A stretch of 64,000 bases of DNA, taken from assembly GCA_938017685.1 (NCBI GenBank), contig CALIIL010000011.1, positions 18,501 through 82,500 on the forward strand, given 5' to 3'. Numbering within the stretch: position 1 is the stretch's first letter; each line of letters starts with the position of its first letter. The position numbers were made by a program, and so were the translations under genes. This stretch comes from an uncultured Chitinophagaceae bacterium (GTDB lineage Bacteria > Bacteroidota > Bacteroidia > Chitinophagales > Chitinophagaceae). This document shows positions 51,137 through 60,562 of this stretch, in pieces. The notes below the pieces were generated by a model. It did not search any database. It saw only the letters and a program-made list of their open reading frames with translations, and was not told where the DNA came from.

Positions 51137-52570
51137 CTATTTTTTACCGCCGATTTTACCTTTTTTGTCACCTTCTTTCCAAATAACTTGATTGTCCCAG
51201 TTGGGCTTTATTTCAATTGGTGTTGGTAGTTGAATACTCTTTTCGGCTTGCTTTCTTTCTTTGAAATTGCCACTGTCCCATTGTCCATTATTGTTGTTGT
51301 CATACAATAATTGTAAGCTGTATTTTCCTGGGCTTAGCTGATTAAAATTGACTGTTGTATCAGCTATAGACTTTTGCTTTATTAATGTATTGCCTCTAAA
51401 CAAGCTTAGTATGTTGTGTTCTTTCAACAATTTTTTTTCTATTACAATAATGGCGTTGCCGTAGTCTTTAGCACGTTTTGTTTTAAACCTTATCGTATCG
51501 CCTAGGGCTTGGCGGTTGCTATCTGCGGCAAACCCATCAAGTAACACAAGTTGATAGTCTGCGCCTAGTTTCCATTCGGGCAGTATTTCAATGCTGTTTT
51601 TTTCTTCATTAAAATTTATGGTTGCACTTAAATCCCAAGCATCACTCTCGTATAATCTAATCTTGTTTTTATCAATTTTTTTTAGGCTATCTGTAAATTG
51701 TATTGTCAAGGTGTCATTAACATCAAAGGGGGCATTAATATTTACGCGCGGTGTTACTAAGTATAGAATACTATCTGATTTTTTTTCATTTCCTTTTCCT
51801 TTTGAACCTTTTGATTTTGCTAGTGCTGTTTTTGTTTTGGCAGTATCTTTTTTATTTTCTTCAATAAATGAATAGAGTATTATGTTTTTGTCTTTTGTTG
51901 GAGAAATAACTTTTTCATAAAATGCCACTTTCTCACCGAAGGCGTCAAAGGTGTAGTTGCTATTTTTATCTTTTAATGCCACTAGTTTAAAGTCTTTATT
52001 AGGCAGCGAATTAAATATGTATACACCATTTGTAGCCTTAGTAGCATACATCGGTTTTTCTTTCAATAAATTACTATCCGGCACTGAAGCCTTATATAGG
52101 TATACACTGATGCCGGTGTCTTTGGCACCCGTTTGCGCATCAAAGATTGCTCCACTAAAACTAAGCGAGTCAAAGTATGCACCCGTAGAGAAAATGATAT
52201 TTAGATTGTCATAAGTATTGTTCTCGCGCAAGTCTCTAATACTATTTCCGAAGTTTATATTATAGGTTGTATTATCACTTAAGCTTGAATCGGGCAATTC
52301 AATAATGAGGCTTTTTTTCTTCACGCTCACCTTAGGATTGTTTTTTAAAAGAGGTGTTACTTGTAATTGCTTTTGAATATCTTGTAGTTTAAGATACTCA
52401 TCAAATTCAATCTCAATGTTGCCTCCTTTGAAATTAAGGTTACTGTCTATTGGGTTGCTTAAAATCTTGGGCGCGTCTTTATCTCTTGGGCCACCGGTTG
52501 GTGCCACAATATTAGCACAGCTCATTAGAAAGACTGAATACACAAATAATAAAGCAATGTGTTTTATCAC
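51137..52570 (-). CDS. Ig-like-domain lipoprotein
   Basis: A 477-residue protein with lipoprotein signal (LLFVYSVFLMSC) and an N-terminal Ig-like domain typical of Bacteroidota (PTGGPRDKDAPKILSNPIDS, IEIEFDEYLKLQD, NINFGNSIRDLREN). A carboxypeptidase-regulatory-like region and a lysine-rich linker (SKGSKGKGNEKKSD) follow, then further beta domains. The start is GTG at 52570, 5 bp after a near-consensus -7 box (CATCTTTG). A cell-surface structural role is likely. Confidence 0.82.
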   Translation of the reverse strand: MIKHIALLFVYSVFLMSCANIVAPTGGPRDKDAPKILSNPIDSNLNFKGGNIEIEFDEYLKLQDIQKQLQVTPLLKNNPKVSVKKKSLIIELPDSSLSDNTTYNINFGNSIRDLRENNTYDNLNIIFSTGAYFDSLSFSGAIFDAQTGAKDTGISVYLYKASVPDSNLLKEKPMYATKATNGVYIFNSLPNKDFKLVALKDKNSNYTFDAFGEKVAFYEKVISPTKDKNIILYSFIEENKKDTAKTKTALAKSKGSKGKGNEKKSDSILYLVTPRVNINAPFDVNDTLTIQFTDSLKKIDKNKIRLYESDAWDLSATINFNEEKNSIEILPEWKLGADYQLVLLDGFAADSNRQALGDTIRFKTKRAKDYGNAIIVIEKKLLKEHNILSLFRGNTLIKQKSIADTTVNFNQLSPGKYSLQLLYDNNNNGQWDSGNFKERKQAEKSIQLPTPIEIKPNWDNQVIWKEGDKKGKIGGKK

Positions 52571-52631
52571 AAACGCAAAGATGCTTGAATTATTGGAAAC
52601 AATAGTTAGGGAAAGGCTAATTAAAAAAAGC

Positions 52632-52639
52632 TATTTTTG
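52632..52639 (+). promoter_or_regulatory. -7 box of transglutaminase-like gene
   Basis: TATTTTTG fits the consensus TAnnTTTG and ends 16 bp before the ATG at 52656. Confidence 0.45.
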
Positions 52640-52655
52640 AAATAATACAAGCAAT

Positions 52656-53708
52656 ATGAAACGATGGTATATTCTAAGTCTTATTATTTTGGTTAGCTCT
52701 TGCACTACCGAAACGCTTTCATTAGATGATGCTACCGAAACCGCTTATTTCTATTTGTATAATAAATCGCTTTATAGTGATACTTTTTCTAGAATATTAT
52801 ATGATGCACCCATAGATTTTAGAGCGGTTGATGTAGAAGAAAACTTGTTGTACTTTGTTTTTGATAGAACCTTTGATCGTAAAAAAGCGATAATGAAAAT
52901 TGCGAAGGATACGCAACTCGTAGAGTTTGCTCCATGTGAAACGGGCTATTGTAATTTTGGTGGTTTAGAAGGGAATGTTGATGGGATATATGCAGTGCGC
53001 ACACCGCTTGCGAACTTGAAGGTAGACTCTACTATTACATTTAATTATCAATTGAAATCAATAAAAGATTCTTTAAATTTTGTGCAGCTCAAGGGATTGT
53101 TAGATTCTCAATTGTATTATCAAGATAAGGCTTATATGGCCATTAATAGCCAGCTTGCGCATAACTTAGGTGTACTTGTCATGAAAAAAAATGAGGGTAG
53201 TTTGTTTTATAAATTTGCTAAACGAATTAAAGGAGGCGCTACAACAAAAGAAAAAATTAGTCAGCGATTTGTTGATTTTGTTGTGGATGAAATTGACTAC
53301 AGCTATGAAGATTTATGGTATAAAGCCGAAATAATGAAGCGTCCTCATGAGGTTCTTCTCTCGGGTCTTGGGGATTGTTCTGCCAAGACTATTTTATTGG
53401 CATCCTTGTTAGAGCAATATGATATTTCATATTGTTTGATATACTATAAGAACCATGTCAATGTTGGCATCCAAGGAGATTTTAATTCCATGAATAATTA
53501 TCAAGCAGAGTTAAATGGAATAACCTATGATATAGCAGAGACTACTTGTCCTAAGTTTCAAATTGGAAAAACGATTTTAGAAAAATTTGAACTATCTGAT
53601 ATGTTGTACTATCAGTTGCCTTCCAAAACGGGTGAGATATTCGATTGCTTTTCTAATGAACCAAAGAAGTTATATACTTACAGTGAAGCTGTTGAGGAGT
53701 TTAATTAA
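52656..53708 (+). CDS. Transglutaminase-like lipoprotein
   Basis: A 350-residue protein with lipoprotein signal (ILSLIILVSSC). A C-terminal transglutaminase-like core has its nucleophile in LGDCSAKTILLASLLEQ, its histidine in YKNHVNVGIQG and its aspartate in TYDIAETT. The complete triad suggests a periplasmic peptidase or amide-bond enzyme. The N-terminal 180 residues are not recognised. It is convergent with and overlaps by 4 bp the PaaE-like gene. Confidence 0.78.
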   Translation: MKRWYILSLIILVSSCTTETLSLDDATETAYFYLYNKSLYSDTFSRILYDAPIDFRAVDVEENLLYFVFDRTFDRKKAIMKIAKDTQLVEFAPCETGYCNFGGLEGNVDGIYAVRTPLANLKVDSTITFNYQLKSIKDSLNFVQLKGLLDSQLYYQDKAYMAINSQLAHNLGVLVMKKNEGSLFYKFAKRIKGGATTKEKISQRFVDFVVDEIDYSYEDLWYKAEIMKRPHEVLLSGLGDCSAKTILLASLLEQYDISYCLIYYKNHVNVGIQGDFNSMNNYQAELNGITYDIAETTCPKFQIGKTILEKFELSDMLYYQLPSKTGEIFDCFSNEPKKLYTYSEAVEEFN

Positions 53709-54787
53709 CTCACATCAAAATCAACTACAACTTTCTTAGAAACGGGGTGCGCTTGACAACTTAAGATATAACCATCGGCTACTTCATCTTCTTCTAAGGC
53801 ATAATTTACATCCATCATAACTTCGCCTTCTATTACTTTGGCTTTACAGGTACAGCATACGCCGCCTTTGCAAGCATAAGGTAAGTCAGCGCCTTTCATT
53901 AGAGCAGCATCTAATATGGTTGCCCCTTCTCGAGCTAATTTTATATCAAAGGTTCGGTCGTCTACTTTAATTGTTATTTCGCTCAGCTCCTTATTGTCTA
54001 AGTTTTCTACAGCGACTACTTTCTTTATATCTTTTTTGATGCCTGTATTGAATAGCTCAAACTTTACTGCGCTTTTATCCATGCCTTTTTCAATCAAAAA
54101 GTCTTTAACAGAAAGTATCATTTCTTCTGGCCCGCATAGGAATGCTTTGTCCAATGTTTTTACATCAATTAAGCTGCTGCATAGGCCTTCGCACTTGTCT
54201 TTGTCAATGCGTCCGTTATTCAATTCGATTTCTAAGCGTTCGCGGCTCAATACGTGTATAACTTGCAGGCGATCCATGTGCTTGTTTTTTAGCGCTTCTA
54301 TTTCCTCGCGAAATATGATAGATCGGAACTCTTTGTTGCCATAGACTAATGTAAAACGACTTGCTGGCTCTTCGTCCAAAACCGTTTTCATAATACTCAT
54401 AACCGGTGTAATACCGCTGCCTGCTGCAAAAGCGATATAGTTTTTGTCGTTCTCAGCTTTTATTTCTGTTGTAAAATTGCCCATAGGAGGCATGCACTCA
54501 ATAGTATCTCCTGCTTTCAATACCTCATTGGCATATGTTGAAAATATTCCACCTTCTACTTTTTTAATCGCTACACGCAATTCGTTCTCAGCGGGTGCAA
54601 CACATATTGAATAGGAACGTCGGATTTCTTCACCTTCGTGTATATGCTTAAAGGTGATGTACTGTCCCGCTTCAAAAGAAAATTCATTTTGTAAAGCATC
54701 ATTTAATTCAAAAGCTACTGAAACGGTATCGGTTGTTTCCTTGCGTACATCACTAACAACTAAAGGGTAAAAATCTATTTTTGCCAT
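53705..54787 (-). CDS. PaaE-like FAD/2Fe-2S oxidoreductase
   Basis: A 360-residue protein with three modules: an FAD domain (IRRSYSICVAP), an NAD(P) domain (AAGSGITPVMSIMK, FLCGPEEMI) and a C-terminal plant-type ferredoxin (YACKGGVCCTCKAKV and a later SCQAHP supplying four cysteines). This order matches PaaE/HmpX-like reductases that feed electrons to oxygenases. No phenylacetyl-CoA epoxidase genes are nearby, so the partner is unknown. The ATG lies 4 bp after a -7 box. Confidence 0.9.
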   Translation of the reverse strand: MAKIDFYPLVVSDVRKETTDTVSVAFELNDALQNEFSFEAGQYITFKHIHEGEEIRRSYSICVAPAENELRVAIKKVEGGIFSTYANEVLKAGDTIECMPPMGNFTTEIKAENDKNYIAFAAGSGITPVMSIMKTVLDEEPASRFTLVYGNKEFRSIIFREEIEALKNKHMDRLQVIHVLSRERLEIELNNGRIDKDKCEGLCSSLIDVKTLDKAFLCGPEEMILSVKDFLIEKGMDKSAVKFELFNTGIKKDIKKVVAVENLDNKELSEITIKVDDRTFDIKLAREGATILDAALMKGADLPYACKGGVCCTCKAKVIEGEVMMDVNYALEEDEVADGYILSCQAHPVSKKVVVDFDVS

Positions 54788-54791
54788 TTGG

Positions 54792-54799
54792 CAAATATA
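54792..54799 (-). promoter_or_regulatory. -7 box of PaaE-like gene, leaderless geometry
   Basis: TATATTTG on the minus strand, four bases before the ATG (54785-54787). Confidence 0.55.
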
Positions 54800-54947
54800 G
54801 TATGGAGTGATTAGTAGTCATTAGAAAGGCATTGGAATATCTATAATTTATATGTTCTCCATTTGCTTAAGGCTCATATTGTGGATAGCTGTGGAAAGCG
54901 GTCGATAAGTACACTTAGAAAAGGCCAAGTTCGCGGCTAAACACATT

Positions 54948-54955
54948 TACCTTTG
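54948..54955 (+). promoter_or_regulatory. -7 box of mutL
   Basis: TACCTTTG ends 9 bp before the mutL ATG. It overlaps the TTG of a longer frame, which excludes that start. Confidence 0.55.
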
Positions 54956-54964
54956 CGCTCTTTC

Positions 54965-56746
54965 ATGAGCGATATCATATCATTATTACCCGATACATTA
55001 GCTAACCAAATAGCGGCAGGCGAAGTAATACAGCGACCTGCAAGTGCTGTAAAGGAAATGATGGAAAATGCCATTGATGCAGGAGCTACCAACATTCATT
55101 TAATAATAAAAGATGCAGGTAAGGAATTGCTTCAAGTGATCGATAATGGCAAAGGCATGAGCGAAACCGATGCGCGCATGTGTTTCGAACGCCACGCCAC
55201 TTCGAAGATTAAAACGATAGATGATTTGTTTACCGTGCGTACGATGGGTTTTCGTGGTGAGGCCTTGGCATCTATTGCGGCCGTAGCTCGTGTGGAATTA
55301 AAAACGAAACAAGAGGGAAGTGAAACGGGTACAAGTATTATTATTGAAAATGGACAAGTCGTATCTCAAGAGATATGCCAAACACCAAAGGGAACTTCTT
55401 TGGCTATTAAAAATTTGTTTTATAATGTACCGGCACGTCGCAATTTCTTAAAGAGCAATACAACCGAAATGCGCCATGTGGTAGATGAATTTACAAGAGT
55501 AGCTTTATCCTTTCCTACTATAACATTTGAGCTCACTAATAATGATAAGCCATTATTTAAATTACCACAAGCCAATCTTAAGCAGCGCATTGTAGCCATA
55601 TTGGGTCAGTCGCTTAATAGTAAATTGGTGCCTGTAAATGAAGAAACGCCTTTTTTAAAAATTAGTGGTTTTATAGGCACGCCCGATGCTGCCTCTAAGA
55701 CACGAGGTCAGCAATTCTTTTTTGTAAACAATAGATATATACGCAGCCCTTATTTGAACCATGCGGTTAATCAAGCGTTTCGTGATTTATTGCCCAAGGA
55801 TACCTTTCCGTTTTTCGTATTATTTATAGAGTTAGATCCTGAGCGTATTGATATTAATGTGCACCCGACCAAGCAAGAGATAAAATTTGACGAGGATAAA
55901 ATAATCTATGCCTTTGTCAATAGTGCCTTGAAACAAGCTTTAGGTAAATATAGTGTGATACCGTCTATTGATTTTAACCTCGATAGTTCTATTGAGAATT
56001 TACCGGCGATGAACTCTGCTTTTACCGAAGAGAAAAGAGATAATACGCAGAAGGAATTTTTGTTTCGCTCTTTTTCTGAAAAAGGCAAGGCGCACTTTTT
56101 GGATAAGCAAGAGACATCGAATAAGGAATGGAAAGAGCTATATAAAATACAAGAGAGCTTAGAAACGGAGATTGTTCACGAAGAGAGAACGCCTTATTAT
56201 TTCCAAGTAAATCAAACCTATATTGGTTTCTATCAAAGCAATAAATTATATCTTGTACATCAGCAAAATGCACATGAGCGTATCTTATTTGAGCTGTTTT
56301 CTAAAACGAGCGATGAGCCCATTACTATACAAAAATGCCTTACGCCACAGACATGGGAGCTTAATACTACGGACGCTATTGTGGTCAATGAGTTATTGGA
56401 AGAGTTCTTAAATGTAGGTTTTGAAATTGAGGCTTTTGGTGGCAATACCTTTATAATACAAGGCGTACCAGCCGATGTAAAACCCGGGCAAGAAATAAAC
56501 TCTCTAGAGCGAATTGTTGAAAGCTACAAATTTTCATCGCCTAATATGAAATTAGATAAGCGCGAAAGGCTCTATAAAACCTTGGCTAAGCAAAAATGCA
56601 TACGCGTAGGAAAGGTCTTGGCTCAAAGCGAAATGGACGAATTGATCCAAAAATTATTCTCCTGTGCTATGCCCACGCACTCACCTAATAATGAGAAAAC
56701 GATGATAGTCTTATCTTCGAACGAGATTGAAAAATTGTTTCATTAA
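54965..56746 (+). CDS. mutL: DNA mismatch repair protein MutL
   Basis: A 593-residue MutL starting SDIISLLPDTLANQIAAGEV. The ATPase is intact (ENAIDAGATNI, VIDNGKGM, TMGFRGEALASIA, GTSLAIKNLFYNVPAR). The C-terminal endonuclease motif DQHA(x)2E(x)4E is altered: residues 432-439 read HQQNAHER, replacing the metal-binding D and H. The later GRP-type motif reads NEK. Strand incision by this MutL is therefore doubtful. MutL links MutS to downstream excision. It overlaps the next gene by 20 bp. Confidence 0.93.
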   Translation: MSDIISLLPDTLANQIAAGEVIQRPASAVKEMMENAIDAGATNIHLIIKDAGKELLQVIDNGKGMSETDARMCFERHATSKIKTIDDLFTVRTMGFRGEALASIAAVARVELKTKQEGSETGTSIIIENGQVVSQEICQTPKGTSLAIKNLFYNVPARRNFLKSNTTEMRHVVDEFTRVALSFPTITFELTNNDKPLFKLPQANLKQRIVAILGQSLNSKLVPVNEETPFLKISGFIGTPDAASKTRGQQFFFVNNRYIRSPYLNHAVNQAFRDLLPKDTFPFFVLFIELDPERIDINVHPTKQEIKFDEDKIIYAFVNSALKQALGKYSVIPSIDFNLDSSIENLPAMNSAFTEEKRDNTQKEFLFRSFSEKGKAHFLDKQETSNKEWKELYKIQESLETEIVHEERTPYYFQVNQTYIGFYQSNKLYLVHQQNAHERILFELFSKTSDEPITIQKCLTPQTWELNTTDAIVVNELLEEFLNVGFEIEAFGGNTFIIQGVPADVKPGQEINSLERIVESYKFSSPNMKLDKRERLYKTLAKQKCIRVGKVLAQSEMDELIQKLFSCAMPTHSPNNEKTMIVLSSNEIEKLFH

Positions 56747-57716
56747 ATATCTAAGTTTCTGTTGCTGCTTTTTGGCAGTTACCACTTTTTTTTCTTGTAA
56801 GAAAAATCAGTTAGGCGTGCAATGGAGTAAAGTGCATCAATACAATGGCGAAGGGTTGAGTGATATTACTTTTCTCAATAATCGCATTGGTTTTGCTTGT
56901 GGCGGCAAGCGGTTTGAGCAATCAGCAATTATTAAAACATTGGATGGCGGTGATACTTGGAGCGAAGTAAGCTTGCCATTAGGGGGCGAAAGAAAACGCT
57001 TATATGGAATTTGTGGCAATGCGCAAGGAGATGTTTTTTCCATAGGTTTGGGCGGCGTTTTATTTTACAGCGAGGATAGCGGAGCTACTTGGCAGCAGCG
57101 GCAGGAACCGGCCTGGAAGGAATGGCACGATATTGATTTTAGAACGGATAATGAAGTTGTTTTTTGTGGTCGCAATGGTTTGAGCGAAGGTTTTGTAAGT
57201 ACTTTATCTACACCTTGGACGGGCGGCTTTAGTTCTTTTACAACACATTCATTTGCGATGACGGATGTCGATTTTCTTACGCCAAGTGTTGGTTATATTA
57301 CGGGATATGGCGCGGTGTATAAAACGACTGACGGCGGAGCCTCTTGGAACTTCCTATCGCCTAAACATGATTTTTTTAATGGTATGTGTTGGTATAACGA
57401 ATTGGAAGGCATTGTAATTGGCTGGGAAGGAAGTATTTGTAAAACAAGGGATGGGGGAAGCTCGTGGAACTTGATTAGAAATGGCAATAATCCATTACGA
57501 AAAAAAATAAGATTAAAAGGTATTGAAAAAAATAGTCGCGGCGAATTGGTTATTGTGGGAGAAAAAGGCTGGGTACTTTACTCTAATGATAAAGGCGATA
57601 GTTGGACTGTAATAAAAACTGAGATTGATGAAGACTTAGAAGCTATTCATTTTAGTAATGATGATACTTTTTTTGCAGTGGGAAATGATGGCGCTATCTT
57701 TAAATTTGAGCTGTAA
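56727..57716 (+). CDS. Ycf48-like/BNR-repeat lipoprotein
   Basis: A 329-residue protein starting at TTG 56727 inside the end of mutL, with lipoprotein signal (CFLAVTTFFSC). Repeated blades follow: IKTLDGGDTWSEV, LFYSEDSGATWQQ, YKTTDGGASWNFL, CKTRDGGSSWNLI, LYSNDKGDSWTVI. These D-x-G-x-(T/S)-W repeats mark a sialidase/Ycf48-type beta-propeller. Surface or periplasmic binding is likely. Its stop overlaps the moaA ATG by one base. Confidence 0.82.
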   Translation: MKNCFIKYLSFCCCFLAVTTFFSCKKNQLGVQWSKVHQYNGEGLSDITFLNNRIGFACGGKRFEQSAIIKTLDGGDTWSEVSLPLGGERKRLYGICGNAQGDVFSIGLGGVLFYSEDSGATWQQRQEPAWKEWHDIDFRTDNEVVFCGRNGLSEGFVSTLSTPWTGGFSSFTTHSFAMTDVDFLTPSVGYITGYGAVYKTTDGGASWNFLSPKHDFFNGMCWYNELEGIVIGWEGSICKTRDGGSSWNLIRNGNNPLRKKIRLKGIEKNSRGELVIVGEKGWVLYSNDKGDSWTVIKTEIDEDLEAIHFSNDDTFFAVGNDGAIFKFEL

Positions 57717-58702
57717 TGAAGGGTTTATTTGATAAATATGGACGGGTCCACAATTACTTGCGATTGTCATTGACAGATGCTTGTAACTTCCGTTGTTTCT
57801 ATTGTATGCCCGAAGAAGAAGTGACTGCAACGGCCAACAAACACTTAATGCAAGTCGGCGAGATAGAACAAATTGCAAAACAATTTATTGATCTAGGTGT
57901 AAATAAAATAAGACTGACAGGAGGCGAGCCTTTAGTAAGAAAAGAAGCGCCACAGATTATAGAAATGCTTAGTCAAATGCCTGTTGAGCTGACTATGACA
58001 ACGAATGCAGTTTTGGTTAAGAAGCATTTAGATATTATTAAAAGCTCATCGATAAAGTCATTGAACGTAAGCTTGGATACCTTGGATGCCGATAAGTTTT
58101 ATTTGTTATGTAAGCGCGATCAATTTAAAGAAGTTTGGGATAATATTGAGTTGTTGTTGGCCAATGATTTTCATGTAAAAATTAATCTGGTATTAATTAA
58201 AGGTGTGAATGATAATGAGGTGTCAGACTTTATTTCCCTAACAAAAAACTTGCCATTGCATGTTCGTTTTATTGAGTTTATGCCCTTTGATAAAAACCAG
58301 TGGAACGACCAACGACTGGTTAGTTATGAACAAATAATTGCTGAAGCGTCTAATCATTTTGATATTATAAAATTACAAGATGCACCCCATGCTACGACCA
58401 AAAAATTTAAGGTGATTGGTCATGCAGGAACCTTTGCTGTAATTAGTACCATGACTAATCCTTTTTGCGATAGTTGCAACAGAATACGCTTAACAGCCGA
58501 TGGAAAAATAAAGAATTGTCTGTTTTCTCAAGGAGAGTTTGACATACTAACACCATTGCGACAAGGCAAGAAAATAGAAACCATTATTAGACAATCTATT
58601 GAAGAAAAAGAGAAAGAGTTGGGCGGTCAGTTGTTCCAAGATTTTAAGGCAAGTGATAGCGAAGGTTTGACTAATCGTTCTATGATTTCGATTGGTGGTT
58701 AA
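57716..58702 (+). CDS. moaA: GTP 3',8-cyclase
   Basis: A 328-residue radical-SAM enzyme with CNFRCFYCMPEEE (first 4Fe-4S cluster), RLTGGEPLVRKE, and a C-terminal second cluster (CDSCNRIRLTADGKIKNC). It ends ISIGG; the terminal Gly-Gly is needed in this family. It makes 3',8-cyclo-dihydro-GTP, the substrate of MoaC. It is the last of the cofactor genes and follows an unrelated lipoprotein gene. Confidence 0.96.
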   Translation: MKGLFDKYGRVHNYLRLSLTDACNFRCFYCMPEEEVTATANKHLMQVGEIEQIAKQFIDLGVNKIRLTGGEPLVRKEAPQIIEMLSQMPVELTMTTNAVLVKKHLDIIKSSSIKSLNVSLDTLDADKFYLLCKRDQFKEVWDNIELLLANDFHVKINLVLIKGVNDNEVSDFISLTKNLPLHVRFIEFMPFDKNQWNDQRLVSYEQIIAEASNHFDIIKLQDAPHATTKKFKVIGHAGTFAVISTMTNPFCDSCNRIRLTADGKIKNCLFSQGEFDILTPLRQGKKIETIIRQSIEEKEKELGGQLFQDFKASDSEGLTNRSMISIGG

Positions 58703-58792
58703 CATTTCTTTGTAAGAAGATTAACAGCTTTTAAATCATGTATTTTCTCTGTTGCTGCAATAAAAAAATATCTTTATTCGTTTAATACAGAT

Positions 58793-59665
58793 ATGAAAAA
58801 AATGACCCTTATGCTTGCCTTTGTATTATTGGCAATCACGGCTTCGGCCCAGAAATTAAAACTCTCAGATTTATCAATTTATGCTGGAGGTAGTGGCTCT
58901 AGTGGAACAACGATATCTGATAATGATCAACGCAGAGCTTTGTCTCAATTTAATATTCCGAGTAGCTTGACCAATGTTATTTGGAATGGATCCCGAAAAA
59001 GCTATAACTATCAAAGTGAGATTGGGCTTATGGCTACTTGGGATATTCGTAAAAAAAGAAAAAGATCACCTTGGACAAAGCAATTACGCCTTGGTTTCTC
59101 CTATGGAGATTATAGCACAGGTTACATTAGTTCATATAATAATAATGAGACTTATAGAGTGGATACATTAATATCCCAACAAAATGGTAGTGAGTATTAT
59201 ATTGATTCAGTATCGGGTCAGTTCGCTTATTTTGAAAATGTAGCCGATATGTTTACCATACATTTAAACTATCTGATGCGTTATAATGCGCAGCGTAAGT
59301 TTTCATTCTATACAGGTATTGGTGCTTCTGTAGGCTTTACTTTAGACAATGCATTGCGCTTAAGTTATGGTTCTTATAGTTACACTAATACACCAATAGT
59401 ACAGTATAACTCTAACTTTGGCAGGAATTATGACAATGATTACAATGTTCAAACAAAACAGTTAGAAACGGCTACTGCTATGAATATTTATATCCCAGTA
59501 GGTATCAATTATAGAATTTCAAAACGTAGTAAATGGTTACGCCCATTAAATGTATTTGCAGAGTGGCGTCCGGGATTGTCTGTTCAAACTTCAGAGATCT
59601 TAGGAACAAATGCAAGTTTAAATAATAGTGGAATTTTGGGATTGCGTTATGCTTTTGGGAGATAA
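58793..59665 (+). CDS. Probable outer-membrane beta-barrel protein
   Basis: A 290-residue protein with signal peptide (LMLAFVLLAITASAQ) and many alternating strands (RLGFSYGDYSTGYISSYN, FYTGIGASVGFTLDNALRLSYGSYS), ending with SGILGLRYAFGR, a typical barrel terminus. Function not recognised. Convergent with truB, 3 bp apart. Confidence 0.65.
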   Translation: MKKMTLMLAFVLLAITASAQKLKLSDLSIYAGGSGSSGTTISDNDQRRALSQFNIPSSLTNVIWNGSRKSYNYQSEIGLMATWDIRKKRKRSPWTKQLRLGFSYGDYSTGYISSYNNNETYRVDTLISQQNGSEYYIDSVSGQFAYFENVADMFTIHLNYLMRYNAQRKFSFYTGIGASVGFTLDNALRLSYGSYSYTNTPIVQYNSNFGRNYDNDYNVQTKQLETATAMNIYIPVGINYRISKRSKWLRPLNVFAEWRPGLSVQTSEILGTNASLNNSGILGLRYAFGR

Positions 59666-59668
59666 TTT

Positions 59669-60382
59669 TTAGCACTTTGGCTCAATTTTTTTGAGCGTAG
59701 CAAAGGTTCCGAAATGTTCTCGCATTTCAGGCAGTGTATAGGCGTCTTCTAATGTAAAGTCGCCTATTTCTGTTCTTACTAATGAAGTTAGATAGCCACC
59801 GCAACCCAAAGCCTCACCTAGGTCATTGGCTATTGACCGAATATAAGTTCCACTGCTACATTTAATTGTAAAGGACACTTCAGGCAGCTTATCACAGTTA
59901 ACTTCAAATGCATAGACTGTTTGAACACGTGGTGCTCTTCTTATTTCTTTGCCTTCTCTTGCCAACTCATATAGTCTCTTGCCATCTTGCTTAACTGCTG
60001 AGTGATTTGGGGGCAATTGTTGTATCTCGCCTTCAAACTGTTCTTTTATCTTTTCAACCTGAGCAGCAGTAATATGCTCAGTTGGTTTTTGATTTTCAGG
60101 CAAAGATTCCCGATCAAAAGTTGGTGTAGTTGCACCTAGCATGATGGTGCCAATATATGTTTTGTCAAGGCCAGTAAGTCCTTGTAATTTTTTAGTCCAC
60201 TTCCCGGTACAACATATCATAAGCCCACTTGCTAATGGATCAAGGGTGCCTGCATGTCCTACCTTGGCTTTGGACCATCTTTTTATCTGAAATACAAGCC
60301 CAAAGGATGTATTTCCAAAGGGTTTGTTCAACAATAATAGGCTGCCTTCCTTAAAATCTATTGAATCGAGTGCTTGTTTCAT
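59669..60382 (-). CDS. truB: tRNA pseudouridine-55 synthase
   Basis: A 237-residue enzyme with LLLNKPFGNTSFGLV, VGHAGTLDPLASGLM (catalytic aspartate), KTYIGTIMLG, PPNHSAVKQDGKRLYELAREG and CSSGTYIRSIANDLGEALG. All TruB motifs are present; it lacks the longer C-terminal PUA extension of E. coli TruB. It converts U55 of tRNAs to pseudouridine. Confidence 0.96.
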   Translation of the reverse strand: MKQALDSIDFKEGSLLLLNKPFGNTSFGLVFQIKRWSKAKVGHAGTLDPLASGLMICCTGKWTKKLQGLTGLDKTYIGTIMLGATTPTFDRESLPENQKPTEHITAAQVEKIKEQFEGEIQQLPPNHSAVKQDGKRLYELAREGKEIRRAPRVQTVYAFEVNCDKLPEVSFTIKCSSGTYIRSIANDLGEALGCGGYLTSLVRTEIGDFTLEDAYTLPEMREHFGTFATLKKIEPKC

Positions 60383-60526
60383 ATTCCTGAGCTCGAAAGT
60401 AGCAAAGTAGTGGTTAAAAATAAATAGTTATTTATTTAATATGTAACAATTACATTACTAGTTAATATTGATTTTAGATTCTTATTATTAATCCACTTTA
60501 ATATTTCTTTTACCTACGCACATTAT

Positions 60527-60534
60527 TATATTTG
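60527..60534 (+). promoter_or_regulatory. -7 box of efp
   Basis: TATATTTG fits the consensus and ends 28 bp before the efp ATG. Confidence 0.5.
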
Positions 60535-60562
60535 CCATTCATTTACATTTAAAAAAAACAAA

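Noticed and set aside
54880..54898. Two DnaA-box-like sequences (TGTGGATAG, TGTGGAAAG) before mutL
   Set aside because: Both are imperfect and isolated, with no other origin features.
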